DNA of 64,000 nt from assembly GCF_016616425.1 (NCBI RefSeq), contig NZ_CP067101.1:4588001-4652000 (forward strand). The letters run 5' to 3'. This document shows, piece after piece, positions 15,001-21,320 of the stretch. Source of the DNA: Bradyrhizobium diazoefficiens (lineage in GTDB: Bacteria; Pseudomonadota; Alphaproteobacteria; Rhizobiales; Xanthobacteraceae). Positions within the stretch are counted from its first letter, which is position 1. The number at the start of each line of letters is the position of its first letter. Position numbers and translations under genes: made by a program. The notes beneath the pieces are model-generated. The model was not told the origin of the DNA. It saw nothing but the letters and a program-made list of their open reading frames with translations, and made no database searches.

Positions 15001-18000
15001 TGCCAATGGCGCCGGCTACGGCGGCGGCCAGCGTATAGGCCTCAATGGTACGCCCGCTGGTGGCCTCGATTCGGAGATCGCCGGACGCGCCGTCCACCCA
15101 GTCCAATATAGAGTGCTCGACAACGGCCTGCGCATCGCCACTGATCGAGTTGTAAGCAACAGCGACGCCGACCGCCACCGCAGTCGAGCCGCCCTTCTCG
15201 CCGTTGGCGAAGGAGAACGCCAGGCCGCCCGCGGCCGCGATGATGCCGGCGGTGTCGCCGGCCTCGACCAGCACATCACCTTTGGTCAGCAGCGCGGTGT
15301 TATGAGTAAGCAACGCCGACGTGTCACCGCCGATCAAGTTGACGGATACTGAGCCCGCAACCGCCACTGCAGTCGAACCGTCTCCGCCACTGCTACCACC
15401 GCTGCTGCCCGCCGCCACAGCGCCCGCGCCGCCCGCCGCCAGCGAGAAGATGCGTGCGTCGTTGATGCTGCTGACACGGAGCGTGTCGGTGCTGGTGGCC
15501 ACCCCGGTTGCGTTGCCGCTCAGCGTGAAAGCCGTATCCTGTATCGAGGCAATGGTCGTGGTGTTGAGTTGGTTGAGGCTGAAGGCGCCGGCCAAGCCGA
15601 CGGCCGTGCTGCCGCTGTCAACCTTGGCGAAAGCCACGCCACCCGAGGCCGCGACAATGCCGAAATCGTTCTGAGCATCGACCGCAACAAAGCCGGCATG
15701 AATTTGGCCCGCGTCGGCAATCGATGACTGGATGGTATCATTGACCAGATTGACCGAGGCCGCGGCAGCGATGCCGATGCCGGTCTTGGGCTCCGTGCTG
15801 CTGTTCGACGATGAGGTCCCCGGCAATGGGGAAGCACCCGGTGCTGGACTGCTGGGCGCGGCCGCGGCAGTCGGATTTTCCGGCTTATCCGGCGACGCCA
15901 CGGCTCCCGCGACGGTGAAGGCCCACAGATCGCCATCGACGCGTGCGAGCGTACTTACGCCATCGGTCACATCAATGCTGGTCGCACCAGTAATCGGATT
16001 ACCAGCAAGGGCGTCGGCGCTACCGATCAGGGCGCGGGTCTGGCGATTCAAGTCATTCACCGAGACCGAGATGCCGACGCCGAGCGACTCGCCCTTGGCG
16101 ATACCACCAGCCCACGTGGCGGTGGTCGTCAGATCACCGGCATAGATGCGCGCATCGCGACCCGTCACGACGGCGTTGGCACCCAGTTGCGCTAACGTAT
16201 CGCTGGTCTGGCCTGAATAGAGCACCGTGCCACCGATAGCGAAGGTCTTACCCTTGGCGTAGCTCTGCGCCAGGTTGACGTTGAGCAGAGCCTCTTCGGC
16301 CTTCATGTTGAAGCCGCCGTCAGCCCCGCTATAGACCCTGGCACCGTCTCCAACGATGGCGTGAGTCGTATTGTTCTGCACGCTGATGAAGATCGCGCCG
16401 CCCGCGCCGCCGCTGTCTCCCTGCGCGCCGGCAGGGTCGATGCTGAGTTCCTTCTTCAGCTTGTACTTTTGCCAGAGCTTGGCGTCGGCGGGCTTGGCAT
16501 CGTTGGGCACGACGTCCAGCGAGAGATCGGGCAGCGAGAAGACGCCCGTCATATTGATCGTCTGCTGATAGTTCGTGGCCTCAACCGAGACCACTTGTTC
16601 GCCCTTGTGGTCAGGTGCTTCTGCGGCCTGGTTGGGGTGCGGGTTCGCTGTGTCGTCGCGCCACGCGACATCCTGGTTCAGGAGAGCGCCGCCTTGAACT
16701 ACAGCCTCGGAATCGTTGTTGTAGACCAGCACCGACACCGAGCCCGCGATGCCGACCTTCTCGGCCGAGGCCGTCGCAGCGCTCCAGGTGTTGAAGAAAG
16801 CGTCGACGGCGCCAAGGTTGGTGTTCAGGTATTTCGTGATCGCCGCGGGCCCTTCGGTCCGCAGTGCGTCGGTCAGTTCTCCCCACGACAGTGGGATAAA
16901 CTGATCGAAGCGGGTCGTGATCGGGTAACTCACATCAGAGATCACGCGCAATGCGCGCAAGGCATCGAGTTGGGCCCCATCATGGATCGTCGCAATCGCG
17001 GTGTTGTCGATGACGCCGATGCTGATCGCGACGCTGACGTTGTTTTCCGCGCTGGTCCCGGCGTTATTGCCGCTGCTGTTCTGCTGCGGCTCGGTGGTGC
17101 TCTGCGCCGACAACTTCGTGTGCTGGCTGATCGTCGCCTTGACTTCGAGATCCTCGTTGGACTTGATCACCGCATCGCCGAGAACATCGGTGCGCACGTC
17201 GTGCGTGGCATAGGTTAGCGACAGCGCGCCGGCAACGCTGAGCTTGCCGCTGGCGCCGGCCTGGGGCGCACTGGCGTTCTCCGCGTAGGACTTGCCGATG
17301 ATGTCGAACAACCCCGAGAGGTAGTTGCTCGGGATGTTCTCCCTCAATTCGGCAAACTTGGTCTTCGGACTGAGGTCTTCGCTCTTCAGGCCAGCCTCGG
17401 AGCTCGCGCCGTTGTCGGCATCGAGCTGGGCGACGATACCAACGCCGGTCGCATAGCCCGAATCCAGCACATGCTTGGCGAGGAGCTCGAAACCGGCGCC
17501 GGTGGCCGGGCCGATGTCGATGCCAACACCAGCCCGAGCTTCGTTCTCGGACTCGGCAAGACGGATGACCTGGGTGTCGGCAAAACGCGAATTGCCCTGC
17601 AGGTTCTGCTCATTGGTGCTGGCGATGACGTAGTACGTGGTGCCATCGAGCAGGCCGTCAATCGAACTGCCAGGCGCCGCCTTGTAGACCACGGCCTGCC
17701 CAAGCTCGAAGGGGTTGAACACAGGGGCGCCGTTACGCTGCAACGAAATCGTATTTGCGGCGGAATCGATATTGCTGCTATCGAAGCTGAGCCTGTTGTC
17801 ATCGGTCGCCGGAAAGATATCCGTGCGCAGGTCCACAACGTTGCCGTCCGGAGATCCTGCAATCGCACGCAACGCGTTGGTTTGGGTCTCGGCGAGCTGA
17901 ATCCAGCCCGGCTCATCTGTGGTAACGATGAAGTATTGTCGTCCATCCACCAGTCCGCCGATGCTGGTGCCACGACGGTTGGTGTAGGTGATGACGTCTT

Positions 18001-20824
18001 CGTCAACGAGCGCATTCGGACCGACGTAGATGCGGTCATTCGCATAGTCGACGTAACCGGCCGGCGGGGTCCCGGTGCCGTCCCAGGTGACTGTCGGGTC
18101 GATCTCGATCTTGACCGTATAACCCGCAGTCGGGTCCGCGTGCGCCACGACAGTGCCATCGACCACGGTCTTGATATCGGAGTTCGAAAAATCGAGACCA
18201 AACGCCAAACCGGCCTTGCCGTCGGCGAACAGACCGGAGGTCGCTTCCGCATTGGAAGTGCTGTTGCCGCTGGCGATGATATTGGCGGTGGTACCGGCGC
18301 TGATCGACGCGCCTTTCGCGACGTTGATATGCGAAACCGTATTGGCGTCACTGATCGCCAATGCGCCCGCGACTTCTGGGCTGCCACCGGTAATGCCGCC
18401 GATCAGCTTGGAGGCATCCAGACTGAGATCGGTCTCCGCCGTGAGGTGAGCGTTCGCCTCACCGGTGGCGAGCACGGCAACGGCACCGCCCGCATCGATC
18501 GTCGCATCGGTCTGAATGTCGATGGTCGCACTGACCGCGGCGCGGGCATAGCCGATGCTGAACACATTGCCGATCGCGTCTCCGGAGGCGTCGGCGCCCG
18601 CCGTCGCGTACAGGCCGACAGTGCCGCTGCCGGTGAGCGCGGCCCCATCGTGCAACGTGATGGCAGCGCTCGAGTTCTTCACCAGCACCTTGACCGGCAG
18701 CGCCGTGAATTCGGCAAACGTGTCGGCCAGGGGCGCGATAACGAAGTTGCCAACTTCCTTGGGCGCACCGATGGCGTCGCCGATGCTCTGCTCCGCAGAC
18801 TCGGCAACGAGATAGATGCCCGCGCCCGCGATGCTCGCTCCGGCGCCGATGTCGATGGACACCGAACGGGAACTGACGTAGGCCGGCAGCAGGTTTTCAA
18901 GATCGGTCAAGCCCACATTTCGGGCTCGCAGCACGACGTCTCCTTCGCCGGTGTCGATCTGCACGCCATCATTGACCGTGATATGGTCGGCCCAGGCATC
19001 GATGAGGCCGCCGTTGGTATTGATGTTGCCGCTGAAGATGATGTTGTCGGCGAACGGGTCGTCCACCGGCAGGCCATACTGGTCGAGGACGCTGCCATAG
19101 AGCAGCAGGTCGCCGCTGAACTCGCTATCGAGCGACTTGATCTCGATCGTGTCGGCTCCGGCTTCGCCCTGAATTGTCAGCGAGTCCGCCGGGGCAGTAA
19201 TGATAATGGCGTCGGACGTGGTTCCGGTGGCGGCATCGTAAAAGTTGCGGCCGACGAAGCGCACCTGCATCATCCCGTTATCGGGCGTCGCATCGTCCTC
19301 GACAATGATGGTGTCGTTGAAGATTGTGCCGGTGATCACCCGGTCTGCATTGTCCCCGCCGACGAAATCCTGATGATCCATGCCGGCGTAATGGATCGTC
19401 TTGCCGTTGAGCGATAGCGTCCCGGACGCATCGACCGTTGCTGGATTGAAGATCGTATACTGCCCCGGCGATTCATAGACGCTGATGCCGTCGGAAGTTC
19501 CCGTGCCGCCATCCACCGTCCCGGAGATACTGCCGCCGGATTCGAAGGTGAAACCGTCGCTGGCGCTGTCGCTGACCCCGGTGAGATTCTCGAACCCACT
19601 GAAGAGAATCGGCGACGGCGCATCGCTGGTGGATATTCCCACCGTGCCCGCATTCGGCCCATTAATGACCCAGGCAACCGCTGGTGCGTCGAAGCCGGTG
19701 AGCGTGTCCGATCCGCTGCCGCCAACAATCGCGTCAATGCCCTGGAAACTGGTCACGCCTGTGGCTGTAGCGGCTCCCAAGTCAACATTCACGCTGCTAG
19801 AAATTGCGTGGAAATCAAGCGTGTCAGTGGCGGGAATAGCCGGCGATGCATCGTCGATGCCACCGTCGATGATGCCCGAGATCGATCCACCCGGTTGGAA
19901 TGTGAAGGTATCGGCCCCCTTGCCGCCGCTCAAATTGGCGATGCCGGTGAACGCCGTCCCATTGAGCGAACCGGCATCGGGGCCGCTGATTATCCAGGCG
20001 TTAGACGCGTAGGAGGCAGCGCCATCTACCACAACCATGACATCATTGCCGCCGCCACCGGTAATGCCCCCGCTCAGCGACCCCGACGCCCCTAAGGCAA
20101 AATTATCGTCGGCGGCGCCCCCAACCAGGACTTCGACGCTGATGAAACTGTTGATCCCGGCGAACGAGCCGCCGTTGGCGCTGTCGATGTGCCAATCGGT
20201 ATCGCGGTTCGGACCGAATATCGTGTCCGTACCATCGCCCCCGTCAATGGTCACGGCGACGGCTATTGACCCGTCGAGAGTAAACTTGTCATCGCCGCCA
20301 AGTCCGTTGATCGTCAGCGATGTGACGCCGTTGGCGCCGGCGCCATAGGTGGTCGTCGTTCCGTTGTTGGTGATATCGAGTATGGCGCCGCCGTCGGCGT
20401 TCAGATCGGCACGTTGTACGATACTAACAACGTCGGCGGAAGCCGTGAGATTGACCGTCAGCGGATCCGCCGACATCAGCAACCGCGGCTCAAGCGGCTC
20501 GAGCAGGAAATTATCCTGCCTGCCTTTTGCGGACAATCGTTTGGCGGCGGCGATGGACTGTTTGACCTGACGTGACCGCTCTGCTCGCCTCTGACGGCGT
20601 GATAAGATCTTGTGCCGGATCTGACCTAAGATCGATGAAGATTGGCGACCGCCCTCGACAACACCTTGCGGCCAGGCGGCGCTCGTATCCTCGGGACGTG
20701 GAGCGTACCACGTCAGCAGCGATACCAATCTAGGCGCATAGTTAGCGAGGGAGGCCAACTTCGTAGCGTTTCCAGGCTTTGCCGGCTCCGCTGCGGCGGA
20801 AGCTGGATCGAAGGAAACCTTCAT
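1..20824 (-). CDS. Giant LEPR-XLL / adhesin-repeat / RTX calcium-binding secreted protein (3' end outside window)
   Basis: One frame stays open from the ATG at 20824 to the left edge, 6,941 codons without a stop in the stretches I translated. Residues about 107-120 carry LEPLEPRLLMSADP, the LEPR-XLL signature found near the N-terminus of very large secreted proteins. Residues about 800-4500 are Ala/Val/Ser/Asp-rich repeats of roughly 70-75 residues with recurring patterns such as SVAVNDIG and ADSGGAAVA, as in filamentous adhesins. Repeats with the core GTSYYVI occur near 8.3-9.3 kb and 17.6-18 kb. Calx-beta-like segments (for example VTVIDNDTAGI) lie near 2.0-3.1 kb. The last 1.2 kb in the window is rich in RTX motifs such as GNDTIYGQGGDDQIYG. 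I saw no cysteine in what I translated. The mature protein is probably exported and calcium-folded; type I secretion is inferred, since the C-terminal signal is not in view. Mass exceeds 600 kDa. Confidence 0.9.
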   Translation of the reverse strand, partial: MKVSFDPASAAAEPAKPGNATKLASLANYAPRLVSLLTWYAPRPEDTSAAWPQGVVEGGRQSSSILGQIRHKILSRRQRRAERSRQVKQSIAAAKRLSAKGRQDNFLLEPLEPRLLMSADPLTVNLTASADVVSIVQRADLNADGGAILDITNNGTTTTYGAGANGVTSLTINGLGGDDKFTLDGSIAVAVTIDGGDGTDTIFGPNRDTDWHIDSANGGSFAGINSFISVEVLVGGAADDNFALGASGSLSGGITGGGGNDVMVVVDGAASYASNAWIISGPDAGSLNGTAFTGIANLSGGKGADTFTFQPGGSISGIIDGGIDDASPAIPATDTLDFHAISSSVNVDLGAATATGVTSFQGIDAIVGGSGSDTLTGFDAPAVAWVINGPNAGTVGISTSDAPSPILFSGFENLTGVSDSASDGFTFESGGSISGTVDGGTGTSDGISVYESPGQYTIFNPATVDASGTLSLNGKTIHYAGMDHQDFVGGDNADRVITGTIFNDTIIVEDDATPDNGMMQVRFVGRNFYDAATGTTSDAIIITAPADSLTIQGEAGADTIEIKSLDSEFSGDLLLYGSVLDQYGLPVDDPFADNIIFSGNINTNGGLIDAWADHITVNDGVQIDTGEGDVVLRARNVGLTDLENLLPAYVSSRSVSIDIGAGASIAGAGIYLVAESAEQSIGDAIGAPKEVGNFVIAPLADTFAEFTALPVKVLVKNSSAAITLHDGAALTGSGTVGLYATAGADASGDAIGNVFSIGYARAAVSATIDIQTDATIDAGGAVAVLATGEANAHLTAETDLSLDASKLIGGITGGSPEVAGALAISDANTVSHINVAKGASISAGTTANIIASGNSTSNAEATSGLFADGKAGLAFGLDFSNSDIKTVVDGTVVAHADPTAGYTVKIEIDPTVTWDGTGTPPAGYVDYANDRIYVGPNALVDEDVITYTNRRGTSIGGLVDGRQYFIVTTDEPGWIQLAETQTNALRAIAGSPDGNVVDLRTDIFPATDDNRLSFDSSNIDSAANTISLQRNGAPVFNPFELGQAVVYKAAPGSSIDGLLDGTTYYVIASTNEQNLQGNSRFADTQVIRLAESENEARAGVGIDIGPATGAGFELLAKHVLDSGYATGVGIVAQLDADNGASSEAGLKSEDLSPKTKFAELRENIPSNYLSGLFDIIGKSYAENASAPQAGASGKLSVAGALSLTYATHDVRTDVLGDAVIKSNEDLEVKATISQHTKLSAQSTTEPQQNSSGNNAGTSAENNVSVAISIGVIDNTAIATIHDGAQLDALRALRVISDVSYPITTRFDQFIPLSWGELTDALRTEGPAAITKYLNTNLGAVDAFFNTWSAATASAEKVGIAGSVSVLVYNNDSEAVVQGGALLNQDVAWRDDTANPHPNQAAEAPDHKGEQVVSVEATNYQQTINMTGVFSLPDLSLDVVPNDAKPADAKLWQKYKLKKELSIDPAGAQGDSGGAGGAIFISVQNNTTHAIVGDGARVYSGADGGFNMKAEEALLNVNLAQSYAKGKTFAIGGTVLYSGQTSDTLAQLGANAVVTGRDARIYAGDLTTTATWAGGIAKGESLGVGISVSVNDLNRQTRALIGSADALAGNPITGATSIDVTDGVSTLARVDGDLWAFTVAGAVASPDKPENPTAAAAPSSPAPGASPLPGTSSSNSSTEPKTGIGIAAAASVNLVNDTIQSSIADAGQIHAGFVAVDAQNDFGIVAASGGVAFAKVDSGSTAVGLAGAFSLNQLNTTTIASIQDTAFTLSGNATGVATSTDTLRVSSINDARIFSLAAGGAGAVAAGSSGGSSGGDGSTAVAVAGSVSVNLIGGDTSALLTHNTALLTKGDVLVEAGDTAGIIAAAGGLAFSFANGEKGGSTAVAVGVAVAYNSISGDAQAVVEHSILDWVDGASGDLRIEATSGRTIEAYTLAAAVAGAIGTQGSGIAGAGAGTGAINLIDGSTVAALRDSTVTTGQGAVSIIATDSSKIDAGAGGIAAALGVSTQETSGAIAFGAAFAVNEIGNANGTDAVLAEISGSTVSAVGDVTVHAESLASIHALTLGVAASGSGSGTGTALAGSLAGSLSYNKVRGDTQAKIRNGSRVSASRAVSVKADDSSSIAADAGGFALALAGSALGSAISVAVGASVAINDIGVNLLAGVDTSEISDANGLSVDGSSNSTIDALSLVGSAAVAASGFGTAGSVAGAAAMSINTINDTNQARVNDSQVVLGSGQVSVSASDTSQINADSGGAAVAISVSGETGLGIAIGAGLSVNNIGNDISATIDGSTVTSVDGMSVEATSAAGIRAFSFGLAGAGAGGGDGIGAAGAGAGSYSGGTIANSTTARVQDSTVTAGGDLTVHATDSANIDTVAGAVALAVGIGGNGGVSLSVGISVAVNDIHDDTTAIVDGSTVRNADGVSIVAKSTATIHAVTVAGAASVGGGNDIGVAVAGAGAVSVNTIRNTITARADGSTISAAGAVDVESSDISAITADAGGFALAIAASGEGVSAAVGVGASVAVNDIGVDLLASVDGSDVQQANGLSVTATSHSTIDALSLVGTAAVGASAGAAGAIAGAAAISVNAIASTTQAQINASEVTLDSGAVAVNASDTSQINADSGGAAVAVAIGAEAGGLGVALGAGVSVNTIGNNVSASIDGSTVTSKAGVSVEATSAASVRAFSFGLAGAVAGGAGVGATLAGAGSGSNATIANSTTARIENSTVDAGGDLTVRATDSAKIDTIAGAVALSVSIGGVGAGSIAAGVSVAINDISNTTVATAENSTFDHTGNVTIAASSDAAINSVTVAGAASVGGAGGVGIAFAGAGAISINNVHNTLEAKAADSSFTLRAGSDFRVTADDDSQIKGDAAAVSLAVAVGIGVGGGALAAGASVAVSDIGNVTRAQIDNVTVSVPVDQTLGEFEVAAHSNATIDSVSVSAAGAVGGGFWAGIAVAGAGAASVNAIANTTEALVQNSRIDEASQISIEATNDADIDANAVGVSLTVSAAVGSLSFSFGLSLSDNEINNVTLAKVENSSLASAGAATVNAASSGHIEAVSVGAAVAISGGGLSIAASVVASIANNTVSNSTQALVVDSAGPDQGLLAGGDVIVHASDITAIKAEDVAASVAITISVIGGTVGVSASPATNTISNLVRANVDHAHVASAGGSVDIAAESSNRIEALSAAVALSGAASTFGAALAAAGSSATNKIGFGDGHLTEASITGGSSVTAHGPLTVQASDTSDISANVVALAVAGGDGSIAAGVSLTDNEIGGRVAAFVTDSSASAQQGNLSVLASATQNIDVLSIALAAAVGLGAAGSGAQASATLSNTVEAYADSAALSASGKVAIDATSDQTATAKTAGVGAGAVGISVALPTVDIGGATRASIGGNSTVNAGGGLDVHASSTAAANANAVSLAVGLAGGAGVGAVSHIHRATDAHIGASFDDTRPAASHVTAGAVSVQALSTATATTDANGGAGGLGVISTFVPQALIDGSTRAYVGQAVMLTALSLDITAHATESATSNAIVIGIGGFAMDVAKADATVASVTESFIGVQHDASFAGVQTTLNLTGAVSIDADEGSTVVATIAGGGGGGVTVDAYVASATDNAAVRGYVSQNTSLVADSLSVTAATESSKATSDVKIFSVHVAGGGGANSNASISGATEAYVGGSGSILSTTGKLSVTAQTSDAFATATSTLGSGGGIDVAVALANATDRSSTKASIAAGTTIAHAGRIEVTSDTKDRANADGHVASGGVVAGRGIDVRATVTPTSEAYIADHVTIASDGDVTVHALAETAEADANATSAGGGGIDVGVGFARIDVEPTVSAFVGTASSILAGGSVSITAELRKDQNGTQLSDDFNQQAAVDTSKDTIVFQQHGLLTGDVINYDNLGNASIATSGQGGVIAMNRDYTVIRVNDNTLQLGDAFNGTAIDAGSPFGAATGESGIDAARDVIVFTGPHNFQTGDAVRYDNGGFTNVSASLNENSDTSGIFYVRKIDDRTIKLTTTLAAALAPLTGFTVTTAGLITGGNTLNIANHGFNEGDLVTYRAPANVLFNSQAVDVVVSTDSDGNPVATDSDNNIIYLGKDSNGVGGAANLHTGDKVQYVSDGASLGGLVSGTSYYVIKLDDFRIQLAATHDATNAKGADGSSDNTDVTPLPLSPDKSTTAPAGQTPGAQVHHALIPQAIGGLQSGVSYTVHNLNADRFQLRDGNGNTVSLSLGEATGTHFIGREGIDLVATGGDRLNQTLRIDLTGTPQNVENALTGANGVSLRTISPPTGDGVSSASSKGGSGGAIEVSVPTAEATMRPTVQAYVDAHLIDAKGNVSILSISAGSVSSYASSASGGFVDVGAAQATINYVNANNAYVGHAASGVDINGISGETASPQVFADGTTVLAGGDVSVGSHSEIVTDVHASAVGGGFIGVSNSNADSEITSRTNVLVGQNATITGRTVALDAVVTNLAPHAAAEATAGGFAGGATATAENNINSVSNVLIEGTDSTHTVITGAQGVDIIATHALVNATRSTDAHFYGLFGGSSEHGDNDGTLANKLVGNSGVLIVAAPRPVYGETSNPPLGVSPVPPATPLETRAGFSHLALLADANNGSINTSGGDNLNRNARDIVWNADVNISAGPAPELVIDADGHVLRATNITVNGIANPGAGTDLNLFGKIVVGDITPSDSQGEVVFQAANSITGGHAAGSHYWGTFQFLDGFQTVRITNESGLELDINTIDLIDASGSPRVYLDRNGGDVSANFALIRTLAAALVDIRNLSNADIVLMDGKRIENPIGETRILNTGGDILTGANGSFVVRTNTLGNPSLPATDADFEGQTKGQFNGEVQLASNGAAPDTITRTDGQSWAGDGFAVGDLIKIETAGQVNVYEIAAISDGLGNVITLNALGAVGDATVGAKITLFHGIEATAGSVGTTSLPVKVELVLSDTGQEHLFAKAGQDLYLDLAAHLRGVVAPNTVFQVLVDTVTAGGDAVIRLQASDQATGKKASAGVRVTVPSHVDQPFINFFRPDRTGTAYYPQGAFATGAATAIDSTYQFNLAEAGKRVRILAANPDPTATTLNVQGTTNIQAGGQWVDVDTNGFVALTEIVAVDTSDPNDMRVGLIQSRGDDVTLTAPNSIVDADPSDLLAAGDPADVVGLNINLRAIGGTIGTSGNFLETNLLDGPIVDKATGQLKPLGVLTAEALGGIYAEETVGDLRVNTVLSHTADVTLASRAGSIVDANTQQVADRDGRMIDRSNVVAVNIDLRADGGSIGMRADDLDIDSGSLNGEHVFGRLYAEADQSIFITESNYELNVLGAKAASGDVRLTVPDTSLTPVFANGDPSQATVAGHAEDLVLLDAVVAAAHIREDQTLSISGAQIAAALTVAVWAGDNVVTAANSKIVAGRSIAIRGDERRDGDTPDGSDADAGFGTHMLLRGTIGVLGATTDVTQANGDAAGFTKIFGNNDADFITFDHTRLDANTRVYGSAFATIGALQDASMHDGEDHFVVDHLQSMHIDRNGFGDTLVLDGQSDTDYYTVLTVGSRAADPQNYVVDVLDTGARENGADELKIVGFDSSLNGAGQPSDDIFLLRAMSSIPSEASTSPAFVALLHGTLDQAMAGSGPSQIERVNYDSQINGRLIVEGLGGNDYIAVDDNSATTTLDGGAGDDNFQIGQIFGSQRNLDANLASSDIFGTIATTRGYLSRGTSAPLLAEGGSGNDVFQVYSNQAALRLEGDDGDDLFVVRAFALAETNPDGTIKTDPATGVAVVKTTGGSSSAATSTLVGGAGNDFIEYSMNAPVSIDGGAGFDKVLVLGTEFGDSFVITDQGVYGAGVNVSFSNIEVLEVDGLEGDDHFTVQSTPYGVATRIVGGLGNDTFNIASDVTDIIATQELEGQSAVINHQASAIADPGYDGLLVPGINLNVAGLNSGSAAGLSGNVVITESGGSTLVRETDTGDWGTTDSYAVHLAVAPVAGTRVYVTVSAARSPQEEQDDTGHGDSVLVSTDPASFLRTLQQDGQTTTERNRSVVLVFDSTNWNVDQTVYVAAANDQQAEGKRVVAVSQSVQAAIVDPGAASAAAQAATLQAYDGIPVRNVLVTVIDNDTAGILLTQVSQNAFDTATTVLEGDATTGMIDQYTVELTKAPADNVTVHLNYDATQLRLSQTDIVFTPDNWNRPITITVSAVDDTLREDAKLSLITHSISASSDASYFADGQGQVQETLAVKVYDNDVPGVIVQQSDGNTLVSNGVTDSYSVRLTSAPVGTVTITPINDGLTTESGTLTFDASNWWIPQIVTVTAVSNPSASVLHPGSKQFAVQPHLLSEIKGPLQIEGGVGAAVHPLIEAVILPGETNARVFPIAVQPPENQSIDILNVFDDSSQEDKQGVLTGTQLTGYDLSTGLHFDHTAFGENADFAAGITYGTQGQNGAADSSNIEVFNLLMGSGNDSLTIKSTLNTNALHGGLTTIHGGGNMDVQAAVAGAYTGSIDGDSITVLGGGGPTSPLVIYGDTSQDASWYAGRPYDADVADTLVLGPNPNQPDVYFRMPRANPFDRAGNDVIDASADTPATGSLGADALGIVIYGGAGNDTIYGTQLGDVLAGGSGNDTIYGQGGDDQIYGDSGVNVDIISRVLSVPTTDAARPLNDNPKSNRDRLLAGSDTIFGDSGNDIVFGDHGIVTQMLPPAQKILNVRTIADLRTDQPVNGVADVIHGNDGRDRIFGGNGADTISGDGGSDVIFGDQGHMSYVAPDYFGMPDTDLSTLDLIESVDTAAGYGTGDTITDDIGDDIIIGGQGSDMIDAGGGQNIVFGDHGRLLGVDSGVNTPVIDANVPAITKADDDYQMQVLGLVTSIDVGDVNGALNSAGNGDDTITTGSGRDMIFGGGGNDTINTFASSGGTAADDGNNIVFGDHGLVDYLAEEIAQNEPANNPVRTNDIDRIWSIATAFGGNDTITAGNRNDIVIG
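12490..14480 (-). repeat. Higher-order internal repeat of about 1.1 kb in the giant gene
   Basis: Inside the adhesin-repeat region two blocks of about 1.1 kb resemble each other closely in DNA. The stretch around 12691 (tgctgttggc) recurs at 13798, an offset of 1107 bases. The stretch acgccaatgt at 13251 recurs at 14361, an offset of 1110 bases. Each block holds about five of the 70-75 residue units in the same order, so the array was enlarged by duplicating multi-unit segments of about 370 residues, with small in-frame indels since. The outer limits are approximate. Confidence 0.6.
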
Positions 20825-21320
20825 GGCGCCCCGCTCAAATAGTATTTTTGTTTGTCTAAAAATTGAACGTTCCCACTGAAACCGGGGAACTGTCAATCGA
20901 AATCGGTTCGATATGTGGAACGCTTACCAGATAATGTGCGACGTTCCTAAGACGAGGCGGCGGACGTGTAGACTAACGTCTCACATGCCTGACGTCAGAC
21001 ATGACACCAGCCGGCAAAAATTCAGGTATGCTCGCCCGGCAGATTGATCGTGATTGTCCAATCGATCGGCACCTGTGACCTTGCTCCGTCACGCCGCCCG
21101 AGCACCGAAGGGTGCGAGTTGCAACACCCGATCGGAGACGATCTTCGCCGAAACGCACGCGATCTGTCGTCCCCAGCCCCGATTGAGGCGGGCTTTATTT
21201 TGCGGATTGACCCTTGCTCCTCTCGGAAAGAAGCGGGCACAGGATTGCGACAATTCCCCTTCAATACTCTGGAACTCAACGGTATCTTCGTTTGAAAGAG
21301 TATTCGGCAGCGAGATATCG
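20825..21320. promoter_or_regulatory. Divergent intergenic region between the giant gene and the adaptor gene
   Basis: About 496 bases without a convincing gene; it must hold both promoters. It is more AT-rich next to the giant gene. It contains an inverted repeat GGAACG (20917-20922) / CGTTCC (20942-20947) and a near-perfect 20-bp palindrome at 20984-21003. ORFs here, including an upstream extension of the adaptor frame to 21054, look non-coding because the adaptor has a clean signal peptide starting at 21321. Confidence 0.5.
20984..21003. promoter_or_regulatory. 20-bp near-perfect palindrome, candidate operator
   Basis: The sequence is CATGCCTGACGTCAGACATG. Its reverse complement differs only at one symmetric pair, and the centre is the perfect CTGACGTCAG. 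It lies between two divergent genes, about 160 bases from the giant gene start and 320 from the adaptor start. That suits a dimeric regulator controlling one or both genes. The regulator is unknown and none is encoded next to it. Confidence 0.45.

Noticed and set aside
20894..20920. Possible EcfG promoter (GGAAC...GGTT) upstream of the adaptor
   Set aside because: The spacer is 15 nt before GTT rather than the 17 needed and the C of CGTT is missing.
21054..21320. Upstream extension of the adaptor gene
   Set aside because: The added 89 residues carry no family homology and would bury the signal peptide inside the protein.
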